Shown here in pieces: positions 48,668-58,087 of a stretch of 64,000 bases of DNA. The first letter of the stretch is position 1; every line of letters begins with the position of its first letter. The position numbers and the translations under genes are program-made. The notes beneath the pieces are model-generated. The model was given only the letters and a program-made list of their open reading frames with translations, was not told where the DNA came from and made no database searches. Origin of the DNA: Kolteria novifilia. Lineage in GTDB: Bacteria; Planctomycetota; Planctomycetia; Kolteriales; Kolteriaceae. Where the stretch lies: assembly GCA_007748055.1 (NCBI GenBank), contig CP036279.1, positions 3,534,001 to 3,598,000 on the forward strand. The letters are read 5' to 3'.

Positions 48668-49234
48668 CTACGTCTGTTGTTGCTGGCCGGGTTTGGCGAA
48701 GATGTTCGCGATCGAGCAAGTGAACCCTGGGAGCAATTCGCCGCCATCAAGTGACGCGTTGGGATCGAGTCGAACGACGGACTCGTCGCCTCGATGGATG
48801 CTCACTGTTCGCGACTCCGGGTCAACCACCCAGGCGACCTCGGTCCCGGCGTCGAGGAACTCGCGGATCTTTCGCTCGACCTCGGCAGGCTTGTCGTGAG
48901 GGGAGAGGACTTCGATCGCCAAATCGGGAGCGCCCTCGAAGAACCCGCTCTGCTGATCAGTAAGTCGTTCGACACGAAGGACCGCCAAGTCGGGAGCCCG
49001 GACCGTGTCAGGGTTTCGCCGAAGGACGAAGCCGAGTTCCGGTCCCACGATCACGGGGAGCCGCCGTCCATTGATGTGGTTCCAAATCATTCCGTTGAGG
49101 GCGCCCACGATCAAACTTTGCGTGATGCCAACGGGTGTCATGGCAGTTGGCTCTCCGGCGACGAGTTCGGTGCGCTCTCCGGCATGCTCGGCGAAGAGTT
49201 GTTCGGCGGTGATCGGTCGCGTTTCGGTGCTCAT
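48668..49234 (-). CDS. Uma2-family putative endonuclease
   Basis: 188 residues. DUF820/Uma2 family with a restriction-endonuclease-like core: ELVAGEPTAMTPVGITQS, FVLRRNPDTVRAPDLAVLRV, PDLAIEVLSPHDKPAEVERK (acidic residues and Lys of the core), TEVAWVVDPESRTVSIHRG and LLPGFTCSIANIF. These proteins are abundant in planctomycetes and cyanobacteria, often in multiple copies, with unproven function. It is a tandem paralogue of the interrupted copy downstream. Confidence 0.9.
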   Translation of the reverse strand: MSTETRPITAEQLFAEHAGERTELVAGEPTAMTPVGITQSLIVGALNGMIWNHINGRRLPVIVGPELGFVLRRNPDTVRAPDLAVLRVERLTDQQSGFFEGAPDLAIEVLSPHDKPAEVERKIREFLDAGTEVAWVVDPESRTVSIHRGDESVVRLDPNASLDGGELLPGFTCSIANIFAKPGQQQQT

Positions 49235-49417
49235 CGTCGTCTCCTCGTCTGGAGTCTCGCCGCGCTCATTGTACCAGCAAGGCAGGGAATCGAGAGTCGA
49301 GTCAATCCGAGACGAGACGGAAGACGGAGCCAGAATCGTCCAAGATCCCCAACGTCCGATAATGTGCGTTATGTTGCGTTCTTGTGGGAAATCGCTGGGA
49401 TGAGAGAAAGGTGCTGA

Positions 49418-49798
49418 TCAGGGAGCGGGCTTGCCTGAGCATTCACCGGGCTTGCTCAAGAGATGTCGCCGCGGCCGTTCAGAGAACGCGGCAAACTCCG
49501 GCGCGCGGATCTCCTGCAGTCTTGCGAAGCCCGACTCCGAGATGATCGCGTCCTCTCTCAATTGTCGATACGCATGGATATCCATCAGGTCGGTCGTCCA
49601 CTGTTTTAGGACAGCGTCCTCGACGACGGGCCACCAAAGATCGCTGACCTCAATCCGCCACTCGTTCTGTTCGTGGGGCGCGACTCGAAGTCTTGGTGTG
49701 GCCGCCGCGTTGATCGCAAAGTGGCAGCCATCTCCGAAGCCGGGGCATTCGCGACGATCGAAGCGGACTTCCGAGAGGTAGTACTCCCCTGCCTCCAG
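49418..49798 (-). CDS. possible gene or remnant lacking a normal start codon
   Basis: On the minus strand, in frame with and directly after the stop of the gene at 49865-50272, there is an open stretch of about 148 codons with good coding character, for example LEAGEYYLSEVRFDRRECPG, HEQNEWRIEVSDLWWPVVED and FARLQEIRAPEFAAF. There is no ATG, GTG or TTG before the middle of the stretch (first ATG at 49588). A CTG at 49798 with AGGAA upstream is the best start I can offer. It may be a 5'-truncated remnant, an ORF with a rare start, or a readthrough extension. Confidence 0.4.
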   Translation of the reverse strand: MEAGEYYLSEVRFDRRECPGFGDGCHFAINAAATPRLRVAPHEQNEWRIEVSDLWWPVVEDAVLKQWTTDLMDIHAYRQLREDAIISESGFARLQEIRAPEFAAFSERPRRHLLSKPGECSGKPAP

Positions 49799-49864
49799 GC
49801 GTCGTGGATTCCTTTGACTGACAGAATCGTGACCAGTGGGACGTGACGTATTTACGAAGACTCG

Positions 49865-50272
49865 TCAGCGAAGAAGATAGTCGATTTGCCGACTGTCGAG
49901 TGCGGTGATAAGGCTTTCGCGCGTGCGGCGCTTGGCGTCAGGCGTACGAACGATGATCACACGCGCTTGACGGTCGAGCGCCTTTTGGGCGATCTGCGAC
50001 GCGGGAGTCGGCTGGCCATCGACAAGGAGGTCGTCGCCGTCGATCTTCACCGTGATGGTGGGATCGAGCTCGCTCGCGCTCGTCAACGTCACGGTCGGCG
50101 TCGGGAGGACCGGTCGCGGGGTGACCGTGGGGAGGGCCGGAGCGACGGCGTTTGCCGGTGTCGCCTCGGTGGCGGTCCCGGGCCCGAGACCGGGAAGGCG
50201 CCATCCAAAGAGGACGCCCGCGAGAAAACACATCGCGACCGCAATTCCCATGTTTCTGCGAAGAAATCTCAT
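49865..50272 (-). CDS. single-pass membrane protein with ExbD/TolR-like periplasmic part
   Basis: 135 residues: short basic N-terminus, one membrane helix (MGIAVAMCFLAGVLFGW), a Pro/Thr/Ala-rich linker, then a compact C-terminal domain (ITVKIDGDDLLVDGQPTPAS...ALDRQARVIIVRTPDAKRR) that resembles the periplasmic domain of ExbD/TolR. It follows the coiled-coil protein by 52 bases and is probably the last gene of this cluster. Confidence 0.7.
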   Translation of the reverse strand: MRFLRRNMGIAVAMCFLAGVLFGWRLPGLGPGTATEATPANAVAPALPTVTPRPVLPTPTVTLTSASELDPTITVKIDGDDLLVDGQPTPASQIAQKALDRQARVIIVRTPDAKRRTRESLITALDSRQIDYLLR

Positions 50273-50324
50273 CGTTAGGCCTCGGCGTCAGGTTCCGTCG
50301 GTCCCCTGCTCTTGTTGTCCTCGG

Positions 50325-51194
50325 TTACTGCGGTCGCTTCTCGTCGAGAGCGGCGGACGATGGCCGTGGCTTGACGGTCTCGTCGATCATGCCGATGCGG
50401 CCGTAGCGAAACCGCCGCCCTTCTCCGTCGGCGCGATAGGAACGAACCAGCCGCATGACCGCTTCCTCGGTCGTTTCGACCGTAAGATCGCGAGCGTCGC
50501 CGTCATAACTAAAGAGAATGAGAACGACACCGCGGAAGTGAACGGACTCGAGTGTCCGGCTAAGTTGTGCCACGATCTCTTCGGAAGTGCGTCCCCGTGC
50601 CGGGAGTCGCAAAAGCCGTCGGTTCTCTGCTTGTATCGTAAGAAAGTCACGATCGTCGAGATGAACGTCGACGAAGGTGAAGATTTTCTGCATCTCTTCG
50701 ATGCGGCGAATCGCTTTGTAGAGAGCGACTGGGTTCTGCTTGGAGCGAGTCTCTTCCGCTCGCGCGGCGAGGTCCTCGGCCTTCGCCTGGGAGACGTGAT
50801 CGAGTTGTTGGCGAAAACGGAGTCGCTCATCGTCATCGAGCCCCAGGACGCGAGCGATGACGTCGGCCAGGTCGTAGCGCTGCTGGCGAAGTTGCCATTG
50901 CAGGTCGACGCGATCCCGCTCGGAACCGCTCAATTGGGCAGTCATCTCGGCCAGACGCCGCCGGAGTTCACGGCTTGAGTCTCGCTCCGCCTCGACCTCG
51001 CGACGCAGCCCGGAGACCAGGGAACGCTCCGCCCCGACGAGCCGGCGGGCTTCGGAGACCTCCTCCTCCGCCGCGAGCGTCGTTTCGTTGGTCCGCGCCA
51101 CCGAGTTGATCATCACCCCGAAGAGCAGGATCATGATCACATCGACCATCGGCGTCAGATCGAGAAAGAAGCGGCGAAAGCCCTTGGTCTTCAT
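50325..51194 (-). CDS. ExbD/MotB-like membrane protein with long coiled coil
   Basis: 289 residues. The N-terminal membrane helix carries an ExbD-like polar residue (FLDLTPMVDVIMILLFGVMI, Asp in the helix, as used for ion flow). A long coiled coil follows (about residues 40-160, e.g. VEAERDSSRELRRRLAEMTA), then a C-terminal alpha/beta domain (FVDVHLDDRDFLTIQAENRR, VVLILFSYDGDARDL). The ATG overlaps the stop of the ExbB-like gene (ATGA). The coiled-coil insertion is unlike ordinary ExbD/TolR and does not look like an OmpA peptidoglycan-binding domain. Confidence 0.75.
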   Translation of the reverse strand: MKTKGFRRFFLDLTPMVDVIMILLFGVMINSVARTNETTLAAEEEVSEARRLVGAERSLVSGLRREVEAERDSSRELRRRLAEMTAQLSGSERDRVDLQWQLRQQRYDLADVIARVLGLDDDERLRFRQQLDHVSQAKAEDLAARAEETRSKQNPVALYKAIRRIEEMQKIFTFVDVHLDDRDFLTIQAENRRLLRLPARGRTSEEIVAQLSRTLESVHFRGVVLILFSYDGDARDLTVETTEEAVMRLVRSYRADGEGRRFRYGRIGMIDETVKPRPSSAALDEKRPQ

Positions 51195-51877
51195 GACGAG
51201 TAGCTCAACGTGGAGACGGACCCGGTGGACTCTTGACTGGGGGCGGCGGCTGCTTGCCGTGGGAACTCACGGCTCCGCTCCTCCAATACGGCGAGGAATT
51301 GATCGTAACCCTCGTTCGACTCTTCGAGCTTGGCGACGGTGCCCTGGATGAATGCCGAGTAACCGATGCGGAAGATGACGGCGTAAAAGAGGGCCCACAG
51401 GGTGGTCCCGGTGGCGACCCCGAAGAGCGACAGCAAGCTCGACGACGTGAAGTCGCCCTGACCCACCCCGGAAATCGCGTAGACCGTCCCCAGGATGCCC
51501 AAGATGGGGAAGAGTTCGATCATCGTTTCGACGAGGTTCACCGTGGTACGGGCCACGGCCAAGTCCCCGTGACGCTCCTCGGCCCGGACGAAGTCGAGCA
51601 CGGCGGCGATGTCTCGGTCGCGGTGACGTACCAGCGAGTCGCTCAGCGAAAGGACCAATCCGCGTACTTGCTCAAGGCGGACGTTGCCCAAGCGTAGGGT
51701 TTTGCCCTCGACGCGATCGGCGACACTGGCGACGCGGCGGGCCAACCGGGTGAGCCGCGAACGATGGGCGTACCACACCGTCATCGCGAGCAGAAAGACG
51801 ACGGCGGCGTAGAGATGGATGCCGGTGGTCGTCCACGAAAGCGGCAGCGTTTCAAGGTATTCCAGCCAGGCGAGCAT
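51191..51877 (-). CDS. MotA/TolQ/ExbB-family proton channel protein
   Basis: 228 residues, ATG with AGGA nearby. Three membrane segments: one N-terminal (AVVFLLAMTVWYA) and two after residue 115. The signature LVETMIELFPILGILGTVYA matches the TolQ/ExbB channel helix, and the last helix contains TLWALFYAVIF. It should form the ion channel with the following ExbD-like protein. Confidence 0.88.
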   Translation of the reverse strand: MLAWLEYLETLPLSWTTTGIHLYAAVVFLLAMTVWYAHRSRLTRLARRVASVADRVEGKTLRLGNVRLEQVRGLVLSLSDSLVRHRDRDIAAVLDFVRAEERHGDLAVARTTVNLVETMIELFPILGILGTVYAISGVGQGDFTSSSLLSLFGVATGTTLWALFYAVIFRIGYSAFIQGTVAKLEESNEGYDQFLAVLEERSREFPRQAAAAPSQESTGSVSTLSYSS

Positions 51878-52028
51878 GAGAACTTCCTATCCTCGAGAGC
51901 CGGCGTCATGACAGCCCTTCATCTAGCCCGATTTGAGACCAATGCGAGAAATAGCGGAAGGCCATTTTGAGGGGAAATGCGATCGATTCGGACTCGCTAT
52001 TTGGTGAAGTGGAGGTGTCGTCACGGCG

Positions 52029-52055
52029 GGAGAACCTCGTGTCACGAGGCTCTCC
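52029..52055. terminator. hairpin after the EF-hand gene
   Basis: Stem of 12 bp with one mismatch (GGAGA-a-CCTCGTG / CACGAGG-c-TCTCC). It lies about 40 bases past the EF-hand stop. No T run is obvious on the minus strand, so it may be rho-dependent or a general stabilising hairpin. Confidence 0.5.
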
Positions 52056-52097
52056 TGATAGCGATGAAAAGAGGGGATGCGCCGCCGAATCGTGGTT

Positions 52098-53054
52098 CTA
52101 ATTGCCGGCGCCGTACCTACTCCAGTCGACCTTGGGCTTGATACCGAACATGCGTGCCAGGCGAATCCCACGCTCGATCTCGGCGGCGCTTAGTCCCCCG
52201 CTCTTGTCCTTGTCGAGTCGCTTGAAGTTGGTCGCCAACTGGTCAACTGCCTCGTCCGGTTCCAGCACCGAGTTCTTGTTCTTGTCGAGCACCTTAATGA
52301 TCGTCTCGACGGGCGGGAACTCGTTGGGATTTGTGGGCTTCACTGCGGGCGTCGCCGGTTGGGTGGTCGGGGCGGTCGGCGTTTGAGCGGGAACTTGCGA
52401 CCCGAGCGCGACCTGCGTCTGGGGAGGAGCCTGCGTTCCGAGAGCGACGGGTGGCGGAAGCTTCTCTTGCGTTGCAGGCATCGCCGGCGACGTTGTTGGC
52501 GGTGATTTCAGCGGGCGAAACGCGGGCGCTTGCTGACTCGGAATCGTCTGATTCGGTGACTGGGGGACCTGGGCCACGGGTGGTGTCAGGGTCGCTGGCG
52601 CGGTCGCGACGGGGTTGGCGTTCTGGGGCGAGGTGGCTGGCGCGATTACCTTCACGACTTCGGAAGCATCCAGTCGGCGGTTGCCGTCCTTGTCGAGCGA
52701 CTCGAACTCGGTCGCCGCTTGACGAGCGGGAAGCTTGGCCGTGATCATCTTCGGGGCCAGCCTCCCCTCTCGGTCGAGACGAAGCGCCTCTTGGCGGCGA
52801 GCCTTCCTGCCGAGTTTGTTCTTCGCGGTCAGCAGTTCCATCGCGTCGAGCGCGCCGTCCTTGTTGGCGTCGGCGCCGGAGAAGTGTTTGACCCATTTCT
52901 CGGGCAGCTCCGAGGGCGAAAGACGTCCGTCGCCGTCTCGGTCGAACTCTTGGAGGAATCGCATCAGCAACTCGTCCTGGCCGTTGGCCGGCGGAGGCTG
53001 GGGAGTGGCTTGCGACAGCGAAATCGCCGCGATCAAGGCGAGCAATGACTTCAT
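52098..53054 (-). CDS. exported EF-hand protein
   Basis: 318 residues from the ATG at 53054 with signal peptide (SLLALIAAISLSQATPQ). Five EF-hand calcium loops: DRDGDGRLSPSE, DANKDGALDAME, DKDGNRRLDASE, then after a Pro/Thr/Ala-rich linker of about 120 residues DKNKNSVLEPDE and DKDKSGGLSAAE. EF-hand exported proteins are common in planctomycetes. It probably binds calcium in the periplasm or on the cell surface. Confidence 0.88.
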   Translation of the reverse strand: MKSLLALIAAISLSQATPQPPPANGQDELLMRFLQEFDRDGDGRLSPSELPEKWVKHFSGADANKDGALDAMELLTAKNKLGRKARRQEALRLDREGRLAPKMITAKLPARQAATEFESLDKDGNRRLDASEVVKVIAPATSPQNANPVATAPATLTPPVAQVPQSPNQTIPSQQAPAFRPLKSPPTTSPAMPATQEKLPPPVALGTQAPPQTQVALGSQVPAQTPTAPTTQPATPAVKPTNPNEFPPVETIIKVLDKNKNSVLEPDEAVDQLATNFKRLDKDKSGGLSAAEIERGIRLARMFGIKPKVDWSRYGAGN

Positions 53055-53190
53055 GTTGATCGATCCCGACATTCAAGTGACGAGTCGTCCCTTACCACCA
53101 ACGTCAAACTGCGTCCATGCTAACGTCGCATTTGGAGAAGGCAATGGCCCCTGGGGTAGGAACTGCAGGAATACGACCACGTCGCCTCGG

Positions 53191-53219
53191 CATGCCCACG
53201 CAAGCGTGGAGCATGGCAC
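53191..53219. repeat. CCACGC hairpin repeat (family 2)
   Basis: CATGCCCACGC, two bases, GCGTGGAGCATG. It resembles the sequences at 39976 and 54795 (GCCCACGACAAGCGTGGGC). Confidence 0.45.
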
Positions 53220-53280
53220 TCGGAATCACGTCGCGCCGGGAGAATCCAAAGGCTCGTGCACGGGCCCAACTGAACTCTTG

Positions 53281-53316
53281 GGTGCCACTTGCTGCTGGTC
53301 AGCCAGTGCGAAAGGG
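53281..53316 (+). repeat. REP-like 36-bp repeat, copy 2
   Basis: Partner of the repeat at 36606-36641 (31 of 36 positions, opposite orientation). It lies between the alternate GlmU gene and the EF-hand gene. Confidence 0.6.
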
Positions 53317-53357
53317 ATAGGGCGACACCAACGCGAACTTCAAGTCGGAACTGAGCA

Positions 53358-54596
53358 CTAGAGGACCAGTTGCTCACTGGAAAGCTGGCGCTCGGGCTGG
53401 GTCATCTCGAAGAGATCGCGCATGAACTGCCGATCGATGTCGGTCACTTCCACCTTACGGCGACTGGCGGCCCGCTGCTGTGTCTTGACCGCGACGTCAA
53501 CGGAGACCTCCGTGACCTGCCCGAAGCTACGCGCGTAGTTGGTGAAGCTGGGCACATTGGTCGAAATGAAGCCGTAGAGGAAACTGGCCAACCCAATGAG
53601 CTTGCCGGTGAAGATTGAGGTGTTGATGGCGGTCTTGGTGTAGTCGCCGATCACGCAGCCGAGGAATTGTCGACCGGTGGGGACCGAGCGGTTGGCGGCG
53701 TCGCTGATCGCGATCTCTCCGTAGGTATTCTTGAGGTCGCTGTTGGAAGTTCCCGCTCCGAGGTTAACCCAACTGCCAATGTAGGAGTGCCCGAGGAAGC
53801 CGTGGTGCTGTTTGTTGCTGTAGGGTTCGATAATGGTCTCTTCCAACTCCCCCCCTGCCTTGACGGTGTGACCGAGGACGGTGCCATGCTTGATCGAGGC
53901 GTGGTCGATGATGCGGCAATCGTCGCCGATGCGTACCGGGCCGAGGACGTAGCTGAAGGGCATGATTCGGACGTTCTTGCCGATGACGATCGGTCCCCCG
54001 CTGGCGTCGAGGACGACGTTATCGGCGATGTCGGCCCCTTCCCCGACGACGATGTCCTTGCTGATCTCCTTTCCCACGCCCCGCCGCATGAGGCGGTCGA
54101 GGTGGCCCCGCAAGAGCCGCTCATGGTGGCTCATCACGTCGAAGGTCCGCTCGAAGGTCGCGAACTCGTCGTCGATGATCGGAAGCCGCTGATCGAGAAG
54201 GTGGGCGACGAGTTCGCCGATCGGCTTGTCGGCCAACGCCTCGGGGAAAGCTCCCGGTGCCAGGGCCGCGGTAATCCGTTGGTCGCTCAGGGCGAGGAAT
54301 GGCTCCCCTTTCGCGAAGAGCTCGGCGATCCGGTCGATAGTGGCGAGATCGGGGACGACGGCAGCGTTGAGGTAGCCGATCGGTCCTTCGATCGCACCGG
54401 TGAGGGTCTTCCCCGCCCTCTTGGCGATGGGACGCAGGTGCGGCCGCAGATGGTACGCGAGCGTTTGCGGCCAAACGCTGATCAGCTCTTCGAGGCAGAA
54501 CGCTCCGCAGGTGATCGACGAGGTCGAGCGGGCGAGGTTGATCGGGCGCAGCTGCTCGACAAGGGTGTCCTCAAAAACGATGCACGTCGACGTCAT
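53358..54596 (-). CDS. alternate bacterial GlmU (sugar nucleotidyltransferase, TIGR03991-like)
   Basis: 412 residues. The N-terminal part is a reduced nucleotidyltransferase domain (CIVFEDTLVEQLRPINLARS). The C-terminal 230 residues form a left-handed beta helix (KDIVVGEGADIADNVVLDAS, IGKNVRIMPFSYVLGPVRIG, GHSYIGSWVNLGAGTSNSDL) with the GTSNSDLKNTYG motif of this family. It is expected to make UDP-N-acetylglucosamine in organisms lacking classic GlmU, as in Bacteroidetes and planctomycetes. Both activities together are inferred. Confidence 0.88.
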   Translation of the reverse strand: MTSTCIVFEDTLVEQLRPINLARSTSSITCGAFCLEELISVWPQTLAYHLRPHLRPIAKRAGKTLTGAIEGPIGYLNAAVVPDLATIDRIAELFAKGEPFLALSDQRITAALAPGAFPEALADKPIGELVAHLLDQRLPIIDDEFATFERTFDVMSHHERLLRGHLDRLMRRGVGKEISKDIVVGEGADIADNVVLDASGGPIVIGKNVRIMPFSYVLGPVRIGDDCRIIDHASIKHGTVLGHTVKAGGELEETIIEPYSNKQHHGFLGHSYIGSWVNLGAGTSNSDLKNTYGEIAISDAANRSVPTGRQFLGCVIGDYTKTAINTSIFTGKLIGLASFLYGFISTNVPSFTNYARSFGQVTEVSVDVAVKTQQRAASRRKVEVTDIDRQFMRDLFEMTQPERQLSSEQLVL

Positions 54597-54742
54597 GTCT
54601 CACCACCATCGAAGGAAAGAGGGCCGGCACTCCTGGGCCAGGGTCGGCCGACATTGTAACGACGACCGTCAAGAGGAACATGCCAACCTTGGAAGTCTCG
54701 CTCCCCGCCGAGCGGGATTCCGCAAATTCAGCGGCGTGTCTC

Positions 54743-54814
54743 GTGTGCCCATGACAAGCGTGCCCCGTGCGCCCACGACAAGCGTGCCCCGTGTGCCCAC
54801 GACAAGCGTGGGCA
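54743..54814. repeat. three 24-bp tandem repeats
   Basis: Units at 54743, 54767 and 54791, of consensus GTGTGCCCACGACAAGCGTG plus CCCC. Copy 3 runs into a GCCCACG...CGTGGGC hairpin at 54795-54814. It lies between the GlmU-like gene and carB. Confidence 0.7.
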
Positions 54815-54853
54815 GGCACCCATGACACGTTGGGGAACGAATTAGTCGGGACG

Positions 54854-57800
54854 CTAGTTGCCGTGCCACTCTTGGAGCGAGCGAACTTGCAAGTCGCCGG
54901 TGCGGAGAGCCTCGATGGCTTGAAGAACGGCTTTGGCGGCGGAGATGGTGGTGATGCACGGCACTCCGCGAGCGACCGCCTCGGCGCGAATGCGGCCCTC
55001 GTCCGTCCGGGCCCCCTGCCCGCTGGGCGTGTTGATGATGAGCTTCACTTCATCATTCTTCATGTAGTCGATGATGTTGGGGCGACCGTACTGCACCTTA
55101 TTGACGCGGGTGACGGGGATGTTGGCCTCTTGCAGCGCGGCGGCGGTCCCGGCGGTCGAGACGATCTGAAATCCGAGATCGACCAACTGGCGCCCGAGGT
55201 CTCCGATGCAGTTCTTGTCGCGATCGGCGACGCTCAGGAAAACCATCCCCGAAGTCGGGAGACGCGATTCCGAGGCGAGCTGGCTCTTCGCGAAGGCCAT
55301 GGGGAAGGTGCGGTCGATTCCCATGACTTCGCCGGTCGAACGCATTTCCGGACCGAGGATGATATCCACACCGACGAAGCGCCGAAACGGGAAGATGCTC
55401 TCCTTGACCGAAACGTGGGGTGGCCAAGGCTCTTCCGTGAAATTCAGCTCCGAAAGGCTTCGCCCGACCATGACGTTGGCGGCGTGCTGGGCCAGCGGGA
55501 TGCCGGTCGCTTTCGCCACGAAGGGAACGGTCCGGCTCGCTCGCGGGTTGACTTCGAGGATGTAGATGCGGTCGTCCTTGACCGCGAACTGGATGTTCAT
55601 CAGACCAATGACGTTGATCTCTCGGGCGAGCGAATAGGTCTGCCGTTTGATCTCGGCGATCGTTTCGCTGGGAAGGCTAAAAGGCGGCAAGGCGCAGGCC
55701 GAGTCGCCACTGTGGATGCCGGCTTGCTCGATGTGTTCCATGACCCCGCAGACGAGCGTTTCCTTGCCGTCGCAGATCGCGTCGACATCGACCTCAATCG
55801 CGTCCTCGAGGAAGCGGTCGATCAGGATCGGCTGGCCGGGAGAGGCCTCCATCGCCTTGGTCGTGTAGTCGCTCAGTGTCGACTCTTCGTAGCAGATCAC
55901 CATGGCGCGGCCGCCGAGCACGTAGCTGGGACGAACGAGGACGGGAAAGCCGATTTCCGAGGCGATCTTCTGGGCTTGCGCCTTGGAGGTGGCGATGCCG
56001 TTGGCGGGCTGGTGGAATCCGAGCTTCTGAATCAGGGCCTGGAAACGATCGCGATCCTCCGCCAGGTCGATACTCTCGGGACTGGTTCCGATGATCGGCA
56101 CGCCGGCCGCCTCGAGGGCTCGCGCGAGATTGAGCGGCGTCTGGCCGCCGAACTGCACGATCACGCCGTCGGGTTTCGCTCGGTCACAGATGTTCAGGAC
56201 ATCTTCGACGGTCAGCGGCTCGAAGAAGAGCCGATCACTCGTGTCGTAGTCGGTCGAGACCGTTTCGGGGTTGGAGTTGACCATGATGCACTCGTAGCCG
56301 GCTTGCCGAAGGGCGAAGGCGGCGTGGCAGCAGCAATAGTCGAACTCGATCCCCTGCCCGATGCGGTTCGGCCCTCCCCCGAGGATCATGATTCGCTTGC
56401 GATCGGTGGAGAAGGTCGTTTCGTCGATCGAATCGTAGGTCGAGTAGTAGTAAGGCGTGTAGGCCTCAAACTCGGCGGCACAGGTGTCGACCAGCCGGAA
56501 GGTCGCCTCGATCCCGCGCGACTTGCGATAGCGGCGGAACTCCAGCTCGCTGACGCCCCAGAGGAAGCAGAGTTGGCGGTCGGAGAAGCCGTACTGCTTT
56601 GCTTTTCGGATCAGCTCGTCGGGAGCCTCCTCGTGCCGTCGAACCTTGCGCAGCTCCCCTTCAAACTGGACGAGTTCCTCGATGTTTTGGAGGAACCAGG
56701 GATCGATGCTGGTCCGGTCGTGAAGTTCCTCGACCGTGAGTCCCGAGAGCATCGCGAAGCGGATCGACCAGATCCGCTCGGCATTGGGAGTCGTCAGCTT
56801 CGAGAGAATCTCTTCCCGTGAGGGCTGGGCCGGGGTTCCCCATGGGTCGCTGCGGGAGCAGCCGAGCCCGAAGTGCCCGGTCTCCATGCTCCGAAGCGCT
56901 TTCTGGAGTGATTCCTTGAAGGTGCTGCCGATGGCCATCGCCTCGCCGATCGACTTCATCTGTGTCGTGAGCGTGGTTTCGGCGTCGGGGAATTTCTCGA
57001 ACGTGAAGCGAGGAACCTTGGTGACCACGTAGTCGATGGTCGGCTCGAAGCAGGCCGGGGTCTCGCGCGTGATGTCGTTGCGAATCTCGTCGAGCCGGTA
57101 GCCGACCGCGAGTTTGGCGGCAATCTTCGCGATCGGGAAGCCGGTCGCCTTCGACGCCAGCGCGCTCGAGCGGCTCACGCGCGGGTTCATCTCGATGACG
57201 ACCATGCGGCCGTTGGCCGGATTGATTGCGAACTGGATATTGGAGCCGCCAGTCTCGACGCCGATCTTGCGAATGATGCGGATCGATGCGTCCCGCATTC
57301 GCTGGTATTCCTTGTCGGTGAGGGTCTGGGCCGGCGCGACGGTGATCGAATCGCCCGTGTGAACCCCCATCGGGTCGAAATTTTCGATGGAGCAAACGAT
57401 CACGACGTTGTCGGCAACGTCGCGCATCACTTCCATCTCGAACTCTTTCCAGCCGATGACCGATTCCTCGACGAGGACCTCGTTCACCGGGGAGAGTTCG
57501 AGACCGCGCGACATGATTTCGTCGAATTCGTCGCGGTTGTACGCGATGCCGCCCCCCTGCCCGCCCAGCGTGAACGCGGGCCGGATCACGCAGGGAAGCC
57601 CAACTTCCTCGCGAGCCGAAAGGGCTTCCGCCTCGGTGCGGACAATCTGGCTCGAAGGCGACTCGAGTCCAATCTCCTCCATCGCCTGTTTGAAGAGTTC
57701 GCGGCTCTCGGCGCGGGCGATCGCCTCGGCGTTGGCGCCGATCATCTCGACACCGAACTCCTCAAGGACCCCGCTCTGGGCGAGGTCAAACGCCAGATTC

Positions 57801-58087
57801 AGTCCGGTCTGGCCGCCGAGCGTCGGCAAGAGAGCGTCGGGGCGCTCGCGCTCGATGATCTTCTTTAGGACCGGCACCGTGAGTGGTTCGATGTAGGTTC
57901 GATCACTGATCTCCGGATCAGTCATGATCGTGGCCGGGTTGGAGTTGACCAGGACGATCTCGTAGCCCTCCTCGCGGAGCGCCTTGCAGGCTTGCGTGCC
58001 GGAATAGTCGAACTCGCAAGCTTGCCCGATCACGATCGGCCCGGAGCCGATGATGACAATCTTGTGGATATCTGTCCGTTTGGGCAC
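54854..58087 (-). CDS. carB: carbamoyl-phosphate synthase large subunit
   Basis: 1077 residues, full-length CarB. GTG start with GAGGAG six bases upstream. Two homologous halves each have an ATP-grasp module ([20 protein letters not shown] and [20 protein letters not shown]), the oligomerisation domain lies between, and an MGS-like domain closes it ([37 protein letters not shown]). It makes carbamoyl phosphate for arginine and pyrimidines. CarA is not in the window. Confidence 0.97.
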   Translation of the reverse strand: MPKRTDIHKIVIIGSGPIVIGQACEFDYSGTQACKALREEGYEIVLVNSNPATIMTDPEISDRTYIEPLTVPVLKKIIERERPDALLPTLGGQTGLNLAFDLAQSGVLEEFGVEMIGANAEAIARAESRELFKQAMEEIGLESPSSQIVRTEAEALSAREEVGLPCVIRPAFTLGGQGGGIAYNRDEFDEIMSRGLELSPVNEVLVEESVIGWKEFEMEVMRDVADNVVIVCSIENFDPMGVHTGDSITVAPAQTLTDKEYQRMRDASIRIIRKIGVETGGSNIQFAINPANGRMVVIEMNPRVSRSSALASKATGFPIAKIAAKLAVGYRLDEIRNDITRETPACFEPTIDYVVTKVPRFTFEKFPDAETTLTTQMKSIGEAMAIGSTFKESLQKALRSMETGHFGLGCSRSDPWGTPAQPSREEILSKLTTPNAERIWSIRFAMLSGLTVEELHDRTSIDPWFLQNIEELVQFEGELRKVRRHEEAPDELIRKAKQYGFSDRQLCFLWGVSELEFRRYRKSRGIEATFRLVDTCAAEFEAYTPYYYSTYDSIDETTFSTDRKRIMILGGGPNRIGQGIEFDYCCCHAAFALRQAGYECIMVNSNPETVSTDYDTSDRLFFEPLTVEDVLNICDRAKPDGVIVQFGGQTPLNLARALEAAGVPIIGTSPESIDLAEDRDRFQALIQKLGFHQPANGIATSKAQAQKIASEIGFPVLVRPSYVLGGRAMVICYEESTLSDYTTKAMEASPGQPILIDRFLEDAIEVDVDAICDGKETLVCGVMEHIEQAGIHSGDSACALPPFSLPSETIAEIKRQTYSLAREINVIGLMNIQFAVKDDRIYILEVNPRASRTVPFVAKATGIPLAQHAANVMVGRSLSELNFTEEPWPPHVSVKESIFPFRRFVGVDIILGPEMRSTGEVMGIDRTFPMAFAKSQLASESRLPTSGMVFLSVADRDKNCIGDLGRQLVDLGFQIVSTAGTAAALQEANIPVTRVNKVQYGRPNIIDYMKNDEVKLIINTPSGQGARTDEGRIRAEAVARGVPCITTISAAKAVLQAIEALRTGDLQVRSLQEWHGN

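Noticed and set aside
49340-49380. Weak ATAA...TTAT palindrome upstream of the Uma2 gene
   Set aside because: Only 4-bp arms; not distinguishable from chance.
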